Positions 25,656 to 34,044 of a stretch of 64,000 nucleotides of DNA are shown one piece after another. Below the pieces are notes generated by a model. The model had not been told where the DNA came from. It searched no databases and saw only the letters and a program-made list of their open reading frames with translations. The stretch covers positions 1 through 64,000 of the forward strand of contig NZ_CALTVH010000007.1 in NCBI RefSeq assembly GCF_943913045.1, given 5' to 3'. Numbering within the stretch: the first letter of the stretch is position 1; each line of letters opens with the position of its first letter. Source of the stretch: an uncultured Ezakiella sp. GTDB lineage: Bacteria > Bacillota > Clostridia > Tissierellales > Peptoniphilaceae. A program made the translations under genes and the position numbers.

Positions 25656-25754
25656 TTTTCCCCAAAACTATTTTACCATTAATGGCCCTACTTTTCAAGA
25701 TAAAAGATGGCTTGCCATGAATAATAATGGGTATAAGACAAGTGAGGTGATTAG

Positions 25755-26234
25755 ATGAAAAGAAAAAACATAATAATAATTTTAACCTTAGTCGTCCTTG
25801 CAATGACCTTGTCTGCATGTGCGACCAAGGAAGAAGCCCTGATAGAAAACTTTATCAAGGACTACTACGCCTACATAGGCCGGGTAAAATACGATGAATA
25901 CCATGAATTGGCAGCCAAGGAATTGGCCTACGGAGACGAATCGGTCCTCAAAAAATACTTGGACGAAAAAACCGTAAAAATTTTAGTCGCAGACGTCGAC
26001 TACCTAAATCCCGTTTACGAAAAACTAGATGCAGGACTTGCCACAGTCAAGATGGAAGAGATCAAACAAGTTGAGCCTGGTGTCTACACAGTCAAATACC
26101 ACCTGCACTTCTCCAACAACCACGAGCTAAAGGAAAGCCACCAGCTAAAGCTGGCCATAGACGGCGACAAGATAATTATTAAGTCAGGGTCAATGGGACC
26201 GACCAAAGAGCTCATGGAAAATTTAATCAAATAA
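25755..26234 (+). CDS. Small lipoprotein of unknown function
   Basis: A 159-residue lipoprotein: basic start MKRKN, hydrophobic helix, lipobox LSAC (Cys22). The mature part is charged, with YKVKYHLHFSNNHELK-like beta segments near the end, reminiscent of small DUF-type secreted proteins but not assigned. GAGGTG precedes the ATG. Divergent from the riboswitch-controlled operon, with its promoter in the 100-base gap. Monocistronic, closed by the terminator at 26233-26275. Confidence 0.75.
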   Translation: MKRKNIIIILTLVVLAMTLSACATKEEALIENFIKDYYAYIGRVKYDEYHELAAKELAYGDESVLKKYLDEKTVKILVADVDYLNPVYEKLDAGLATVKMEEIKQVEPGVYTVKYHLHFSNNHELKESHQLKLAIDGDKIIIKSGSMGPTKELMENLIK

Positions 26235-26275
26235 AAAAATAGACGCAAGGAATTTTATTTTCCCTGCGTCTTTTA
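26233..26275. terminator. Bidirectional intrinsic terminator
   Basis: GACGCAAGG ... CCCTGCGTC forms a stem flanked by AAAAAAAT and TTTT. It lies between convergent genes (lipoprotein on plus, acetyltransferase on minus, whose stop overlaps the stem edge) and serves both. Confidence 0.85.
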
Positions 26276-26755
26276 TATTGTAATTTCGTAATAACATTCA
26301 TAAGAATTCGAGGACATAAGCTTAAAACCTAGTCGCATCAAAAGCTTTCTGGACCTGACATTGTTGGTATAAGACCGGGCGCAAAAATTTTTCACCCCGT
26401 ACTCATCAATAATGTAATCCATAATGGCGACCAAGGCTTCGGTCATCAGTCCCTGGCCCCAGTAGTCCTTGCCCATGGCATAACCGATTGAAACGAAATC
26501 TTTTTTGTACTTATCCCAGTCAAAGTCAATGCAGCCAATGGCGTGGCCATCACACTCCATGCAGTAGACGGTCTTAAATTCGTGAAACATTTTTAGAAAT
26601 TGCCTAGAATCATCCAAGGACTTGTGGTGGGACCAGCCAGCCATCTCGCCCACACCCGGCACAGAGGCAAAGGCGTAGAGGTCTTCAAGATCATCCGGCC
26701 TCCAGTCCCTTAAGACCAACCTTTCAGTTTTTATTTCCTTAAGCCTAATGCACAC
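26273..26755 (-). CDS. GNAT-family N-acetyltransferase (RimJ/RimL-like)
   Basis: A 160-residue acetyltransferase. ETERLVLR-type opening (IKTERLVLRDWRPDD), acetyl-CoA site IGYAMGKDYWGQGLMTEAL and late motif NVRSRKLLMRLGFKL. GTG 26753-26755 is chosen because GGGAGG precedes it at proper spacing; a TTG five codons upstream lacks this. Members acetylate ribosomal-protein N-termini or small amines; the substrate here is unknown. Confidence 0.85.
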   Translation of the reverse strand: MCIRLKEIKTERLVLRDWRPDDLEDLYAFASVPGVGEMAGWSHHKSLDDSRQFLKMFHEFKTVYCMECDGHAIGCIDFDWDKYKKDFVSIGYAMGKDYWGQGLMTEALVAIMDYIIDEYGVKNFCARSYTNNVRSRKLLMRLGFKLMSSNSYECYYEITI

Positions 26756-26843
26756 GTCCGCCTCCCCCAATGTGGAAATTTTTCCTCTTTTCGTGTATAA
26801 TTATAACATAATTGTTTAAGCAATAACAATATAAGGAGGAACA

Positions 26844-27593
26844 ATGGATAATTTATTTTTAAGCTCTGCCGAAGTAACAGAGCGTTCAAAGCAAATTGGA
26901 ATAAAAAAAGCCAATAACAAGGCTAGAACAACTAGGTCCCTGGCCTTTATGGCAGGTATGTTCATAGCCATAGGCGGGATTACAAATACAGTTGTAAATA
27001 TAGTCCTGTCCCCTGGCATCGCTCCATTCTTGGGAGCCTTTATGTTTGCCCTGGGACTTATGCTAGTCCTAGTTGCAGGAGGAGAACTCTTCACCGGAAA
27101 CATTCTCCTATACGGAGCCTATTTATCAAAGGACATCAGCCTAAAGCAATTGGCCACCAACTGGGGCCGTGTCTACCTGTGGAATTTTATAGGTGCTTTA
27201 TTCTTTTCGTGCATGACCCACCTTACAAAATTTGATCCAGCCATTGCTGAATCAATTACAGCAGCCGCAGCTGGCAAACTCAACTTGACTATAATCCAAT
27301 GCCTAGCCGGAGGATTTTTATGTAACGTCCTCGTCTGCCTAGGAGTTTGGGTATCATTCTCAGCCAACGACGGCGCGTCAAAATTTGTATTAATGGCCAT
27401 GCCAATCATCGCCTTTATACTATTAAAATACGAACATAGCGTGGCAAATATGTTTTACTTCTCATTCACTGCCATTGAATCAGGCATCGACTTCGTTGGA
27501 GTTCTTAAAAATATGATACCAGTTACTGTGGGAAATATTTTGGGTGGGATGTTTATAGCGGGGGTCTACCAACACGCATTCAAGAGCAACTAA
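26844..27593 (+). CDS. Formate/nitrite transporter (FNT) family channel
   Basis: A 249-residue protein with six membrane helices. LVAGGELFTGNILLY (first half-helix break), GGFLCNVLVCLGVWVSFSANDGASKF and the pore His in LKYEHSVANMFYF match FocA/NirC. AAGGAGGAACA precedes ATG. FNT channels move formate, nitrite or hydrosulfide as monovalent anions through a pentamer; the substrate cannot be told from sequence, though formate fits an anaerobic fermenter. TATAAT near 26795-26801 could be its -10. The stop codon runs directly into a repeat element (27592-27718). Confidence 0.92.
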   Translation: MDNLFLSSAEVTERSKQIGIKKANNKARTTRSLAFMAGMFIAIGGITNTVVNIVLSPGIAPFLGAFMFALGLMLVLVAGGELFTGNILLYGAYLSKDISLKQLATNWGRVYLWNFIGALFFSCMTHLTKFDPAIAESITAAAAGKLNLTIIQCLAGGFLCNVLVCLGVWVSFSANDGASKFVLMAMPIIAFILLKYEHSVANMFYFSFTAIESGIDFVGVLKNMIPVTVGNILGGMFIAGVYQHAFKSN

Positions 27594-27718
27594 ATTTGCG
27601 GTTAAAACGGTTTCTTTCGCTTGTTTCGAAATTTTTCTTACTGCGATGTAGGCTTACTACATCTCATTCGCAAAATTTCTGCACTTCGCGAAATATTCCC
27701 GTTTTTCCTCACAAATTT
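27592..27718 (+). repeat. Family-B 3'-end hairpin element, copy 1
   Basis: A 127-bp near-complete inverted repeat: AAATTTG at 27592-27598 against CAAATTT at 27712-27718, TTAAAACGG against CCGTTTTTCC inside, and a central GATGTAG-gctta-CTACATC stem. It starts on the last bases of the FNT stop codon and lies in the same direction. Related copies: 30689-30814, 41587-41713, 43795-43921 and a fragment at 41758-41821. Confidence 0.8.
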
Positions 27719-27753
27719 AAACATAAGAATTTTATATAAGTATTTATCTTGTA

Positions 27754-27940
27754 AAAGAACAAAAAATAACGCGAAGCGTTTGTAGAGGCCGGTTGCAGCC
27801 CTGCTCAAGAGAGCGAGTGACAACGATGCTCGATTGGTATGCAGTGACTCACGCAACCTCTTGTTCAATCGTTAGACCGAAGGGAAAAACGATTGAGGAC
27901 AAGAGTCTGAGGAGAATTCCGGCCATATTTTTTGTTCTTT
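27754..27940 (+). repeat. Family-A GTAG element, long form with structured insert
   Basis: Outer arms AAAGAACAAAAAATA (27754-27768) and its complement (27926-27940) enclose GCGTTTGTAG, then GGCCGG ... CCGGCC pairing around a ~135-base conserved interior with TTGCAGCCCTGC, AAGAGAGC, CGATTGG, GCAGTGACTCACGCAAC and CTGAGGAGAAT. The interior matches the copy at 44141-44380. It has the look of a folded RNA; no reading frame is credible. Confidence 0.7.
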
Positions 27941-27956
27941 AGGTAATTATATTTTT

Positions 27957-27988
27957 AAGAGATTGTTATTTTTGCAATCTCTTTTTTG
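27957..27988 (+). terminator. Intrinsic terminator or hairpin
   Basis: AGAGATTG-ttattttt-CAATCTCT is followed by TTTTTG. It lies between two repeat elements and would end transcripts coming from the FNT gene and the long repeat. Confidence 0.6.
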
Positions 27989-28008
27989 TTTATTATGACA
28001 ATATCTTT

Positions 28009-28112
28009 CAGAACGTTTGTAGGGTCAACTTGCAGCCACGCCCAAGAGGTCAATTTCTTGGCTGGAATAAACCAGCCGCTACAGGAAATTGACCTTTTGG
28101 GCTAGGGCTTCG
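28009..28112 (+). repeat. Family-A GTAG element, partial long form with nested inverted short form
   Basis: It begins CAGAACGTTTGTAGG and TTGCAGCC as in other long forms. CCCAAGAGGTCAATTTC pairs with GAAATTGACCTTTTGGG, and the loop holds GGCTGG-aataaa-CCAGCC followed by GCTACAG, a short GTAG palindrome in opposite orientation. Confidence 0.65.
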
Positions 28113-28130
28113 AAAATTGATTAGATTCGA

Positions 28131-28192
28131 TGTGAAGTTTAATAGGTTTGGCCGGAATAAACCGGCCGCTACATGACCGATTAAACTTCACA
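28131..28192 (-). repeat. Family-A short palindrome within a larger hairpin
   Basis: TGTGAAGTTTAA and TTAAACTTCACA form outer arms; inside, GGCCGG-aataaa-CCGGCC with GCTACA is a short GTAG element on the minus strand. Confidence 0.65.
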
Positions 28193-28217
28193 AGAATATC
28201 GCAAATTTAACATCAAT

Positions 28218-29657
28218 TTATATAAAAAATTGTATTAACCTAAAAAGAATAAAACTCATAAAAAATTTCGTCTTCTTTCCTTTTTCCACTTCCGGTTCTG
28301 TGAAATCCTCCCTCTCTATAAATTTATTATCCCATCCAACTTGTAGAGATTGGTCCAGGAGAGGTTTTATTTGTGCCATGAAATCTTGGGTGAAGTCTGG
28401 GCTATCGACGACGACCATGGTTTCGGTATTTAGATTTACCGACCGCGAGTCCATATTAAAGGACCCGACAAGAGTGATCTGGTTATCAAAGACCATGGCC
28501 TTGCCGTGAATGGATTCCTCGCCCAGGTATTCGTAAATATTAATGCCTGTGTCCAAGAATTTTTTCCTTTGAAAAAGATAATTAGGCGAAGCCATTATGT
28601 TGTTGGCTGAGTAAAGGGAATTTGTAATGAAGGTCGTGTCTAAATCTTGACCAAGGACTGATAAAAAATCCATAATTGGCTTTGTCCCCGTTGCATATGG
28701 CGTTTGCACATAGGCCGAAGTTGTTGCCTGGCTGGCCAAGTCTGTAAGGTCGTCCAAGACCCAGGCTTCGTTTTTGCCAAAGCGGGCTTCCAGTGGATTG
28801 TGAAAGACCTTAATCCTCTTAGCCGAAAAAGTGGAGTCGACAAAATCACTAACAGAACGGTCGTAAAGGTCCCCCTTGTCAGCGAGAAATTTCCTGCCAT
28901 CAGTCAAGAGCTCTTGAATTTTTTCCGGGTCTGATTTTTTTGCTTTTACCCGCCTGTTAAGTTTATTGGTCCACAGGTCTTCATAATAAGCTTCTAAGGC
29001 GTCGACAACACTCAAAGGCCCGCCGCCTGAGTCCTTGACCATAAAAATATCCCAGTCGTGTTTGTTGGCATCCAGGGGATTTGCCAGGGCAAAGTATGGA
29101 TCGCCAACATTTCTGCCGCCGGTCAGGGCGTACTTGTTGTCTAATAAAATTATTTTATCGTGGAGGCCTTCAAAAAGTGTCCAAGGCCTGTGAATTTTAA
29201 CAGGATTATAACGGCCAAATTCAATATTTGGATGGCTGGCCAAAGCCCGCCTGTATTTTTTAGGCAGACCACCCATCTTGCCGTCTACCATGAGACGAAC
29301 TTTCACTCCCCGGTCAGCCGCGTCCACCAGCTCACTTAAAAAAGCTTGAGACGATTCGTCGGTATCAATGGCATAGTAAACCACGTCTACATAATTCTCG
29401 GCCGCTCGGATCATTGACAGGCGAACAGCAAAGGCCTCCGTCGGATCGCCAATGGCCTTGACCCGGTCGGGACTCGTCGCATTGTCTCCTTCCGCCTCCC
29501 AGTCACGGGCCATCTCTAAAGCCGCCTCAGTCCGCGGGTGGTTTTTAGCTGGTATAAAGTAAGACAAAATCCCCGCCACCAAAATATATATTAAAATTAT
29601 CCAAAGAATTTTTTTCAAAAACTTAAGCACAAGCGCAGTATCAATAAAACCTTTCAT
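28218..29657 (-). CDS. Membrane-anchored phospholipase D-family protein (cardiolipin-synthase-like)
   Basis: A 479-residue protein with an N-terminal membrane helix (about residues 13-32, ILWIILIYILVAGILSYF) and two HKD motifs: HDKIILLDNKYALTGGRNVGD and HGKAMVFDNQITLVGSFNMD, the pair needed for phosphatidyl transfer. DVVYYAIDTDESSQAFL and GVKVRLMVDG are family segments. The start ATG 29655-29657 has GGGGG just upstream; an ATG 19 codons earlier is less likely. Likely works on lipids outside the membrane; cardiolipin synthase is possible but the single N-terminal helix differs from the two-helix Cls form. It stands alone between repeat-filled gaps. Confidence 0.85.
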   Translation of the reverse strand: MKGFIDTALVLKFLKKILWIILIYILVAGILSYFIPAKNHPRTEAALEMARDWEAEGDNATSPDRVKAIGDPTEAFAVRLSMIRAAENYVDVVYYAIDTDESSQAFLSELVDAADRGVKVRLMVDGKMGGLPKKYRRALASHPNIEFGRYNPVKIHRPWTLFEGLHDKIILLDNKYALTGGRNVGDPYFALANPLDANKHDWDIFMVKDSGGGPLSVVDALEAYYEDLWTNKLNRRVKAKKSDPEKIQELLTDGRKFLADKGDLYDRSVSDFVDSTFSAKRIKVFHNPLEARFGKNEAWVLDDLTDLASQATTSAYVQTPYATGTKPIMDFLSVLGQDLDTTFITNSLYSANNIMASPNYLFQRKKFLDTGINIYEYLGEESIHGKAMVFDNQITLVGSFNMDSRSVNLNTETMVVVDSPDFTQDFMAQIKPLLDQSLQVGWDNKFIEREDFTEPEVEKGKKTKFFMSFILFRLIQFFI

Positions 29658-29924
29658 AATATCCCCCCAAATAGATTTATATTTACGAATGACTATTTGT
29701 TTATTTATACCCACTTGTCCACAAAAAATTCAGAGTATAATTAGCGAAAAAAACTTGTTTCGAATGGTCGGTCGCTGCGGAGGGCACTAAGCCCACCTCA
29801 CTCCCTCCCATTCTGTACCGCGTCTTTTTCATCCAATTATCCTTCTGAATTCGTGTATACAGATATAGTAATTTCATCAAATTTTTCTGCGAAATATTTA
29901 TTTTCACGGAATGAAGGCAAAAAA

Positions 29925-29970
29925 TATGGCTACCATAAAGGTAGCCTCTACAACGCTTCGCGTATTTTTT
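29925..29970 (-). repeat. Family-A short GTAG element
   Basis: On the minus strand: CGCGAAGCGTTGTAGA then GGCTACC-tttat-GGTAGCC. The stem is seven perfect pairs with the family loop. The rest of the 29658-30108 gap holds a second copy (30029-30100) and AT-rich sequence without a credible gene. Confidence 0.75.
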
Positions 29971-30028
29971 GTCTTGATTTTATAATTCAATAAATATTTT
30001 TCTAGATATTATTTGCGAGAAAATAATA

Positions 30029-30100
30029 AAAATGCCTCACGCATACAAGATGCGATCAGCATTTTTCGGTCCACATAAAGATGGACCCTACACGCTTCGT
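30029..30100 (-). repeat. Family-A short GTAG element with second (bulged) hairpin
   Basis: On the minus strand: CACGAAGCGTGTAGG, GGTCCA-tctttatg-TGGACC, GAAAAATGC, then the bulged hairpin AAATGC/GCATTT with inner GCAT/ATGC and internal loops GATC and CTCA. It may act as terminator for the PLD transcript side or for the gene at 30109. Confidence 0.75.
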
Positions 30101-30108
30101 GTTATTTT

Positions 30109-30504
30109 TTATATATCAGATATTCTTAATATCATATTTTTTACACCTTGACTCACGACTTCTTTCCACTTGTCTGTAATCATCCACGCAGTTATAATAC
30201 ATAATATCGCAAAAGCTAAATACAAGATTTTATCAAATGCATTTAACTTGTATCCACGCATCATCATAACCAAAGGTATGATACCCACAGTTAAACAGAA
30301 AGAAAAAGATTCGCAAACATCAACAATATTTGCAAATATATCATCAAGCTGGATAAGGTTTTTAATGTGATAAATCATAGCTAATAGAACTATCACATTT
30401 AAAACTAGCTTAAGCCTTGACCTATTCTTATCAAGCGTAACCTGTGTTTTGTCTTGTCCTTGGCTTTTATTTGAAGCCTTGTTTAATCCATATAATTCAT
30501 TCAT
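30109..30504 (-). CDS. Small membrane protein of unknown function
   Basis: A 131-residue protein with a charged N-terminal 35 residues and three hydrophobic segments (LKLVLNVIVLLAMIYHI, FCLTVGIIPLVMMM, ILYLAFAILCIITAWMI). ACGGAGG lies before ATG 30502-30504. No family is recognised. It is framed by repeat elements on both sides, so it may be recently acquired or simply in a repeat-rich zone. Confidence 0.65.
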   Translation of the reverse strand: MNELYGLNKASNKSQGQDKTQVTLDKNRSRLKLVLNVIVLLAMIYHIKNLIQLDDIFANIVDVCESFSFCLTVGIIPLVMMMRGYKLNAFDKILYLAFAILCIITAWMITDKWKEVVSQGVKNMILRISDI

Positions 30505-30606
30505 CTCGTACCTCCGTAATTATTTGCACATAACAAATATTTTTCTGCATTTATTCTCTAACGAATATTAATCTACATATTATTTTTGACTTTTGAAGCA
30601 AGACTT

Positions 30607-30645
30607 TTCGGGCTACATAAAGTAGCCCCTACACCGCAAAGCGAT
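30607..30645 (-). repeat. Family-A short GTAG element
   Basis: GGGCTAC-ataaa-GTAGCCC (30610-30628) is followed by CTACA and CCGCAAAGCG, the reverse of the family start. Minus-strand orientation. Confidence 0.7.
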
Positions 30646-30688
30646 ATAAAACTGATTGTTTTATAAAAACCATATATTTCTCTCCATA

Positions 30689-30814
30689 TTATTTGCAAGG
30701 AAAAATGGATGGATTTCGCGATGTACAGAAATTTTGCGAATGAGATGTAGTAAACCTACATCGCAGTGAGAAAAATTTCGAAACAAGCGAAAGGCTCCAT
30801 TTTAACTGCAAATA
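30689..30814 (-). repeat. Family-B 3'-end hairpin element, copy 4
   Basis: On the minus strand TTATTTGC-AGTTAAAATGG pairs with CCATTTTTCCTTGCAAATAA. The centre GATGTAG-gttta-CTACATC is nearly that of copy 1, about 88% identical overall but inverted. It begins six bases after the hisS stop codon, in the hisS direction. Confidence 0.8.
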
Positions 30815-30820
30815 ACGAAT

Positions 30821-32140
30821 TTAACCATAAATGAAGTTGACTATGCCTTCATAATCATCTATGTTTTTTATCATCTCCACGCCTGTAGACATCTGCTTAA
30901 TATAAATCTGGCCTTTTTCAATCTCATTGCCGCCAATTACTGTGACAAATGGAATGCCTTCTTTGTTGGCGTAGTTCATGGATTTTTTGACCCTCCTATC
31001 CATCTTTTCTATTTCGACTTTGAGGCCGAGCTTGCGGAGATTTTCTGCCAGGATAAAGCTTGGCACTTGGGTATCCATTGGAATTATAAAGAGGTCGACA
31101 AGGACCTGGTTTTCGCCTTCTGACTTGGCCTTTAGGACTTCGTAGATTACGTCCAGTCCAAAGGACATGCCGATGGCTGGGTAGTCCTTGCCGTCATCGA
31201 TAAAGGTCCCGATGATCTTGTCATAGCGGCCGCCACCGCCCAATGACACATTGAATTCGTGGCCGTTTACCACCCGGTCTTTTAAAAATATTTCCCAAAC
31301 TGTGGATGTATAAATGTCAATGCCCCGTGCCAAAAATGGTTTAAAGGCCATTGACTCATTTGCATCTGTATTTGCTGTTAGAGCGTGTAACTCGTCGAGT
31401 TCCTTTAAGCCCTCTTGCAATAATTCAACCTGTGAGTCTTTGTATTTGTCTTTGATTTCATCATAGGTCATGGAGAAAGTCGAGTAGAGATTTTCAAATC
31501 TTTGTCCATCAAAACCCAAGTCTGCAAATTCTTTTGCCAAGGCATCCTTGGTCATCTTGTCAAGTTTGTCGACCAGCATGATGCACTTTCTTAAAGACTC
31601 TTCGTCCATTTGACCCAGAGTTTCAATTATAAGTCCGTACAAAAGCTTCCTATTATTATATAAAATTTCTACGTCCAAACCCAAATCCTTGTAAGAGTGG
31701 TGGGTCAGGTTCATAAATTCTGCTTCTTGGAGCATTGATGAGATGCCGACCGCGTCCACATCACATTGGGTAAACTCGCGGTTTCTGCCCAGTTTTACTG
31801 GGCCATCCCGGTAGACCCTGCCGATTTCGTGGCGCTTAAAGGGAAGTGTAATCCCCCTGTTAGATGAAATTAATTTTGTCAGGCAAATGGTCAGGTCATA
31901 GCGAAGACCCAAAGCCCGCTCGCCTTGGTCCGACAGCTGATAAATTTCGTCCAAGATATCCGCGTCAGCAGAATATTTTGACGTCAACAAATCAAGCATG
32001 CAAACAATTGGCGTTTCCGCTGCAGGAAAGCCGTACTTAATAAAATTTTTCTTTAAAATATCCTTTATGTGGTCTCTCAACATCTGCTCGTGGGGCAGGT
32101 AGTCGTGGGTTCCCTTTAGTGTTTCAAATTCTTTAGCCAT
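30821..32140 (-). CDS. hisS: Histidyl-tRNA synthetase
   Basis: A 439-residue class-II synthetase. Motif 2 RHEIGRVYRDGPVKLGRNREFTQCDVDAVG, here in segments RHEIGRVYRDG and REFTQCDVDAVG; His-binding RGIDIYTSTVWE; motif 3 AIGMSFGLDVI; and a C-terminal anticodon-binding domain (about 345-439, VDLFIIPMDTQ...). The C-terminal domain argues for a true HisRS over HisZ, and no his biosynthesis genes are nearby. Its sequence is of the more divergent type (SLGGGGRYDK rather than SVAAGGRYD). Start overlaps the stop of the upstream acetyltransferase gene. Confidence 0.92.
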   Translation of the reverse strand: MAKEFETLKGTHDYLPHEQMLRDHIKDILKKNFIKYGFPAAETPIVCMLDLLTSKYSADADILDEIYQLSDQGERALGLRYDLTICLTKLISSNRGITLPFKRHEIGRVYRDGPVKLGRNREFTQCDVDAVGISSMLQEAEFMNLTHHSYKDLGLDVEILYNNRKLLYGLIIETLGQMDEESLRKCIMLVDKLDKMTKDALAKEFADLGFDGQRFENLYSTFSMTYDEIKDKYKDSQVELLQEGLKELDELHALTANTDANESMAFKPFLARGIDIYTSTVWEIFLKDRVVNGHEFNVSLGGGGRYDKIIGTFIDDGKDYPAIGMSFGLDVIYEVLKAKSEGENQVLVDLFIIPMDTQVPSFILAENLRKLGLKVEIEKMDRRVKKSMNYANKEGIPFVTVIGGNEIEKGQIYIKQMSTGVEMIKNIDDYEGIVNFIYG

Positions 32141-32706
32141 TATTCCGTCCTATCTGTTGTAGTTCCAAGTTCCCAATACTTGTTATTATTAAATTCAAAT
32201 TCCTTGATTACATCTAGGCCGACCTTGTGGGTGTGGGCCTTGTAAGACCTGGGATTGATTTGGTTGACAAAGGTCAACAGGTATTTAAACCTATCCTTCA
32301 TGGTTGTCAGTGAAAAGAAAAATAATTTTTCAAAGGCGCCCGTAGACCTGTATTCCTTTAAAATACAAATTGGCCCGTATTGGTAGGAATTTTCCACAGT
32401 CATGACTTCGCCCTTGTAAGTATCTTCGTGCAGTCTATCGATCATGTAATGAAAAAGAGGCCAGACCTTCCAGTATTCCCAAGAAGCTGCCAGAGCATAG
32501 CCGACAATCTTGTCGTCTTTATTTTCGTCAACCAAAAGGCTGACGCCCTTTTCTTCTTCAATCAAAGACTTCCATTGGTCTTCGGTAAGTTTAGTCGTAA
32601 CAAAGCCATCTACCTTGTCTTCGGGACTAATAGTGTCCACGTGAAATTTCTTTTGCAAGACCAAGAGTTCGTCTATGTCATTTATCTTTGCAAGTCTAGT
32701 CTTCAT
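32140..32706 (-). CDS. GNAT-family N-acetyltransferase
   Basis: A 188-residue protein with the GNAT plan: KTRLAKINDIDELLVLQKKF at the start, a beta strand IVGYALAASWEY, YGPICILKEYRSTGAFEKLFFF in place of the acetyl-CoA loop, and FVNQINPRSYKAHTHKVGLDVI. The Q/RxxGxG/A loop is present as EYRSTGA. Translationally coupled to hisS. Substrate unknown. Confidence 0.78.
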   Translation of the reverse strand: MKTRLAKINDIDELLVLQKKFHVDTISPEDKVDGFVTTKLTEDQWKSLIEEEKGVSLLVDENKDDKIVGYALAASWEYWKVWPLFHYMIDRLHEDTYKGEVMTVENSYQYGPICILKEYRSTGAFEKLFFFSLTTMKDRFKYLLTFVNQINPRSYKAHTHKVGLDVIKEFEFNNNKYWELGTTTDRTE

Positions 32707-32969
32707 AAAATCCTCCTTAAATTTCCGTAATTACAATTAGGCATGGTAAAACAGGCAATAGTTAATCCGATGCCTATTATGACGCCGATTATAGAAAGTA
32801 GCCGCCCAGCTCTCGCTATGTCCCTGGATGAATCTGCTTCTAAGTTAGCGCTGGCCATGGTCCAACCAAGAGCGCCTAGTACAGTCGAGAACAAAGAGCT
32901 AAAAGCGAAAATAGATAAAATTCCAAATACCAGTGACCATATTCCTGGATCAGTTTTATTTGTCTTCAT
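32703..32969 (-). CDS. Two-helix membrane protein, DUF4190-like
   Basis: An 88-residue protein with two long hydrophobic helices separated by a short loop (IWSLVFGILSIFAF, GRLLSIIGVIIGIGLTI). The P/D-G-I-W-S-L-V-F-G-I-L opening and Gly-rich second helix resemble DUF4190 proteins. Ends in the cysteine-containing CFTMPNCNYG. Coupled to the acetyltransferase by overlap. Function unknown. Confidence 0.65.
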   Translation of the reverse strand: MKTNKTDPGIWSLVFGILSIFAFSSLFSTVLGALGWTMASANLEADSSRDIARAGRLLSIIGVIIGIGLTIACFTMPNCNYGNLRRIL

Positions 32970-32978
32970 TTTTAAAAA

Positions 32979-33242
32979 TCACCATCCATAAATAATATCA
33001 AAATAAGAACTAGAAACCATACCAAAAACCATGCCGATTATCGATAATATTATCGCAGCCCTTGATTTATAAGTTAATGGTTGATTTTCAGAAGAGAGCA
33101 AAGCAATAACCAAAGCGATTAGACCCAGCAAAAAGCCCAACCTATAGGCTGAAGGTGTGCAGCCTATTACGATTGCTAAAAAGGCTAGGATAATTGCAAA
33201 TGATTGCCCAAGACTAGCTAATTGATTATTTCCTGAGTCCAT
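32979..33242 (-). CDS. Three-helix membrane protein, paralogue-like neighbour of the preceding gene
   Basis: An 87-residue hydrophobic protein (LGQSFAIILAFLAIVIG, LGFLLGLIALVIALL, SRAAIILSIIGMVFGMV). The last helix is like that of the next gene (GRLLSIIGVIIGIG), so the two look like relatives. GGAGGAG precedes ATG 33240-33242. First gene of a small operon leading to hisS. Confidence 0.65.
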   Translation of the reverse strand: MDSGNNQLASLGQSFAIILAFLAIVIGCTPSAYRLGFLLGLIALVIALLSSENQPLTYKSRAAIILSIIGMVFGMVSSSYFDIIYGW

Positions 33243-33318
33243 AACTCTCCTCCTCTTTATTTTATAGTAATTTACTTACCTTTATATTATCATTTATCAG
33301 CCTGTTTTTCAAGCCGCT

Positions 33319-34044
33319 TTAATCTTCTAAGGCATTCACAACTTCGCCCACGACAATTATTGCCGGGCTAGCTATTTCGTATTCCTTTTCAATGATTGAA
33401 ATCAAATCCGTCCGTATAACCTTTTCTTCAGGCAAGCTTGCAGCAGAAATCAAGGCTGCTGGATAAGATTTATCAAAGCCTGCATCAATCAAACGCTGGG
33501 CAATATTTTTTCTATCCCGCCTCCCCATCAAAAATACGATCGTTCCGCCCAGATCATGGAGGGCGGCAAAATTGATATGGTCGGCCGACCGCTCCAAGCT
33601 GTGGGCGGTCATAACCGTAAAGCTCCGCGCCATCTTCCTGTGGGTGATGGGAATATTATTTAAACCCAGGGCCGCAATGGATGATGAAATGCCGGGGACG
33701 ACTTCCGTTTCAATGCCCAGTTTATTTAAATACAAGACTTCCTCTCCGCCCCGACCAAATACAAAGGGGTCACCGCCCTTAAGCCTTACTACGTTTTTGC
33801 CAGAAGCCGCCTGGTCGTAGAGGGTTTTACAAATTTCCTCCTGAGGGACAGATTCGCCCCCGCCAATTTTGCCAGCGTAAATTTTTTCTGCCCGCGGATT
33901 TAAAGATAAAAATTCCTCTGATATATATTTGTCGTAGACGATCACGTCTGCAGACTCAATTGCACGCAGGCCTCTTACAGTTACCAGGTCGACTGCCCCC
34001 GGTCCGGCACCGACTAAAATTACTTTTCCATTTTTATTTTCCAT
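33319..34044 (-). CDS. cobA: Uroporphyrinogen-III C-methyltransferase (SUMT)
   Basis: A 241-residue SAM-dependent enzyme making precorrin-2/sirohydrochlorin precursor from uroporphyrinogen III. Motifs: ILVGAGPGAVDLVTVRG, VYDKYISEE, VRLKGGDPFVFGRGGEE, VVPGISSSIAALGLNNIPITHR and TAHSLER. No fused uroporphyrinogen synthase or siroheme domain. It is the entry enzyme for the cbi operon but lies 8 kb away and outside it. ATG 34042-34044 has AGAGGTGG before it; a GTG two codons upstream is the alternative. Confidence 0.95.
   Translation of the reverse strand: MENKNGKVILVGAGPGAVDLVTVRGLRAIESADVIVYDKYISEEFLSLNPRAEKIYAGKIGGGESVPQEEICKTLYDQAASGKNVVRLKGGDPFVFGRGGEEVLYLNKLGIETEVVPGISSSIAALGLNNIPITHRKMARSFTVMTAHSLERSADHINFAALHDLGGTIVFLMGRRDRKNIAQRLIDAGFDKSYPAALISAASLPEEKVIRTDLISIIEKEYEIASPAIIVVGEVVNALED

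Noticed and set aside
27781..27925. RNase P RNA or tmRNA
   Set aside because: The conserved cores of these RNAs are absent, and the same interior occurs again at 44141-44380, so it is a repeat family rather than a single-copy housekeeping RNA.
29701..29907. 68-codon open frame on the minus strand
   Set aside because: Composition is random, there is no ribosome site, and it overlaps low-complexity intergenic sequence upstream of the PLD gene.
30821..32140. HisZ (ATP-phosphoribosyltransferase regulatory subunit) instead of HisS
   Set aside because: A full C-terminal anticodon-binding domain and motif-2 residues are present and no histidine biosynthesis genes are near.
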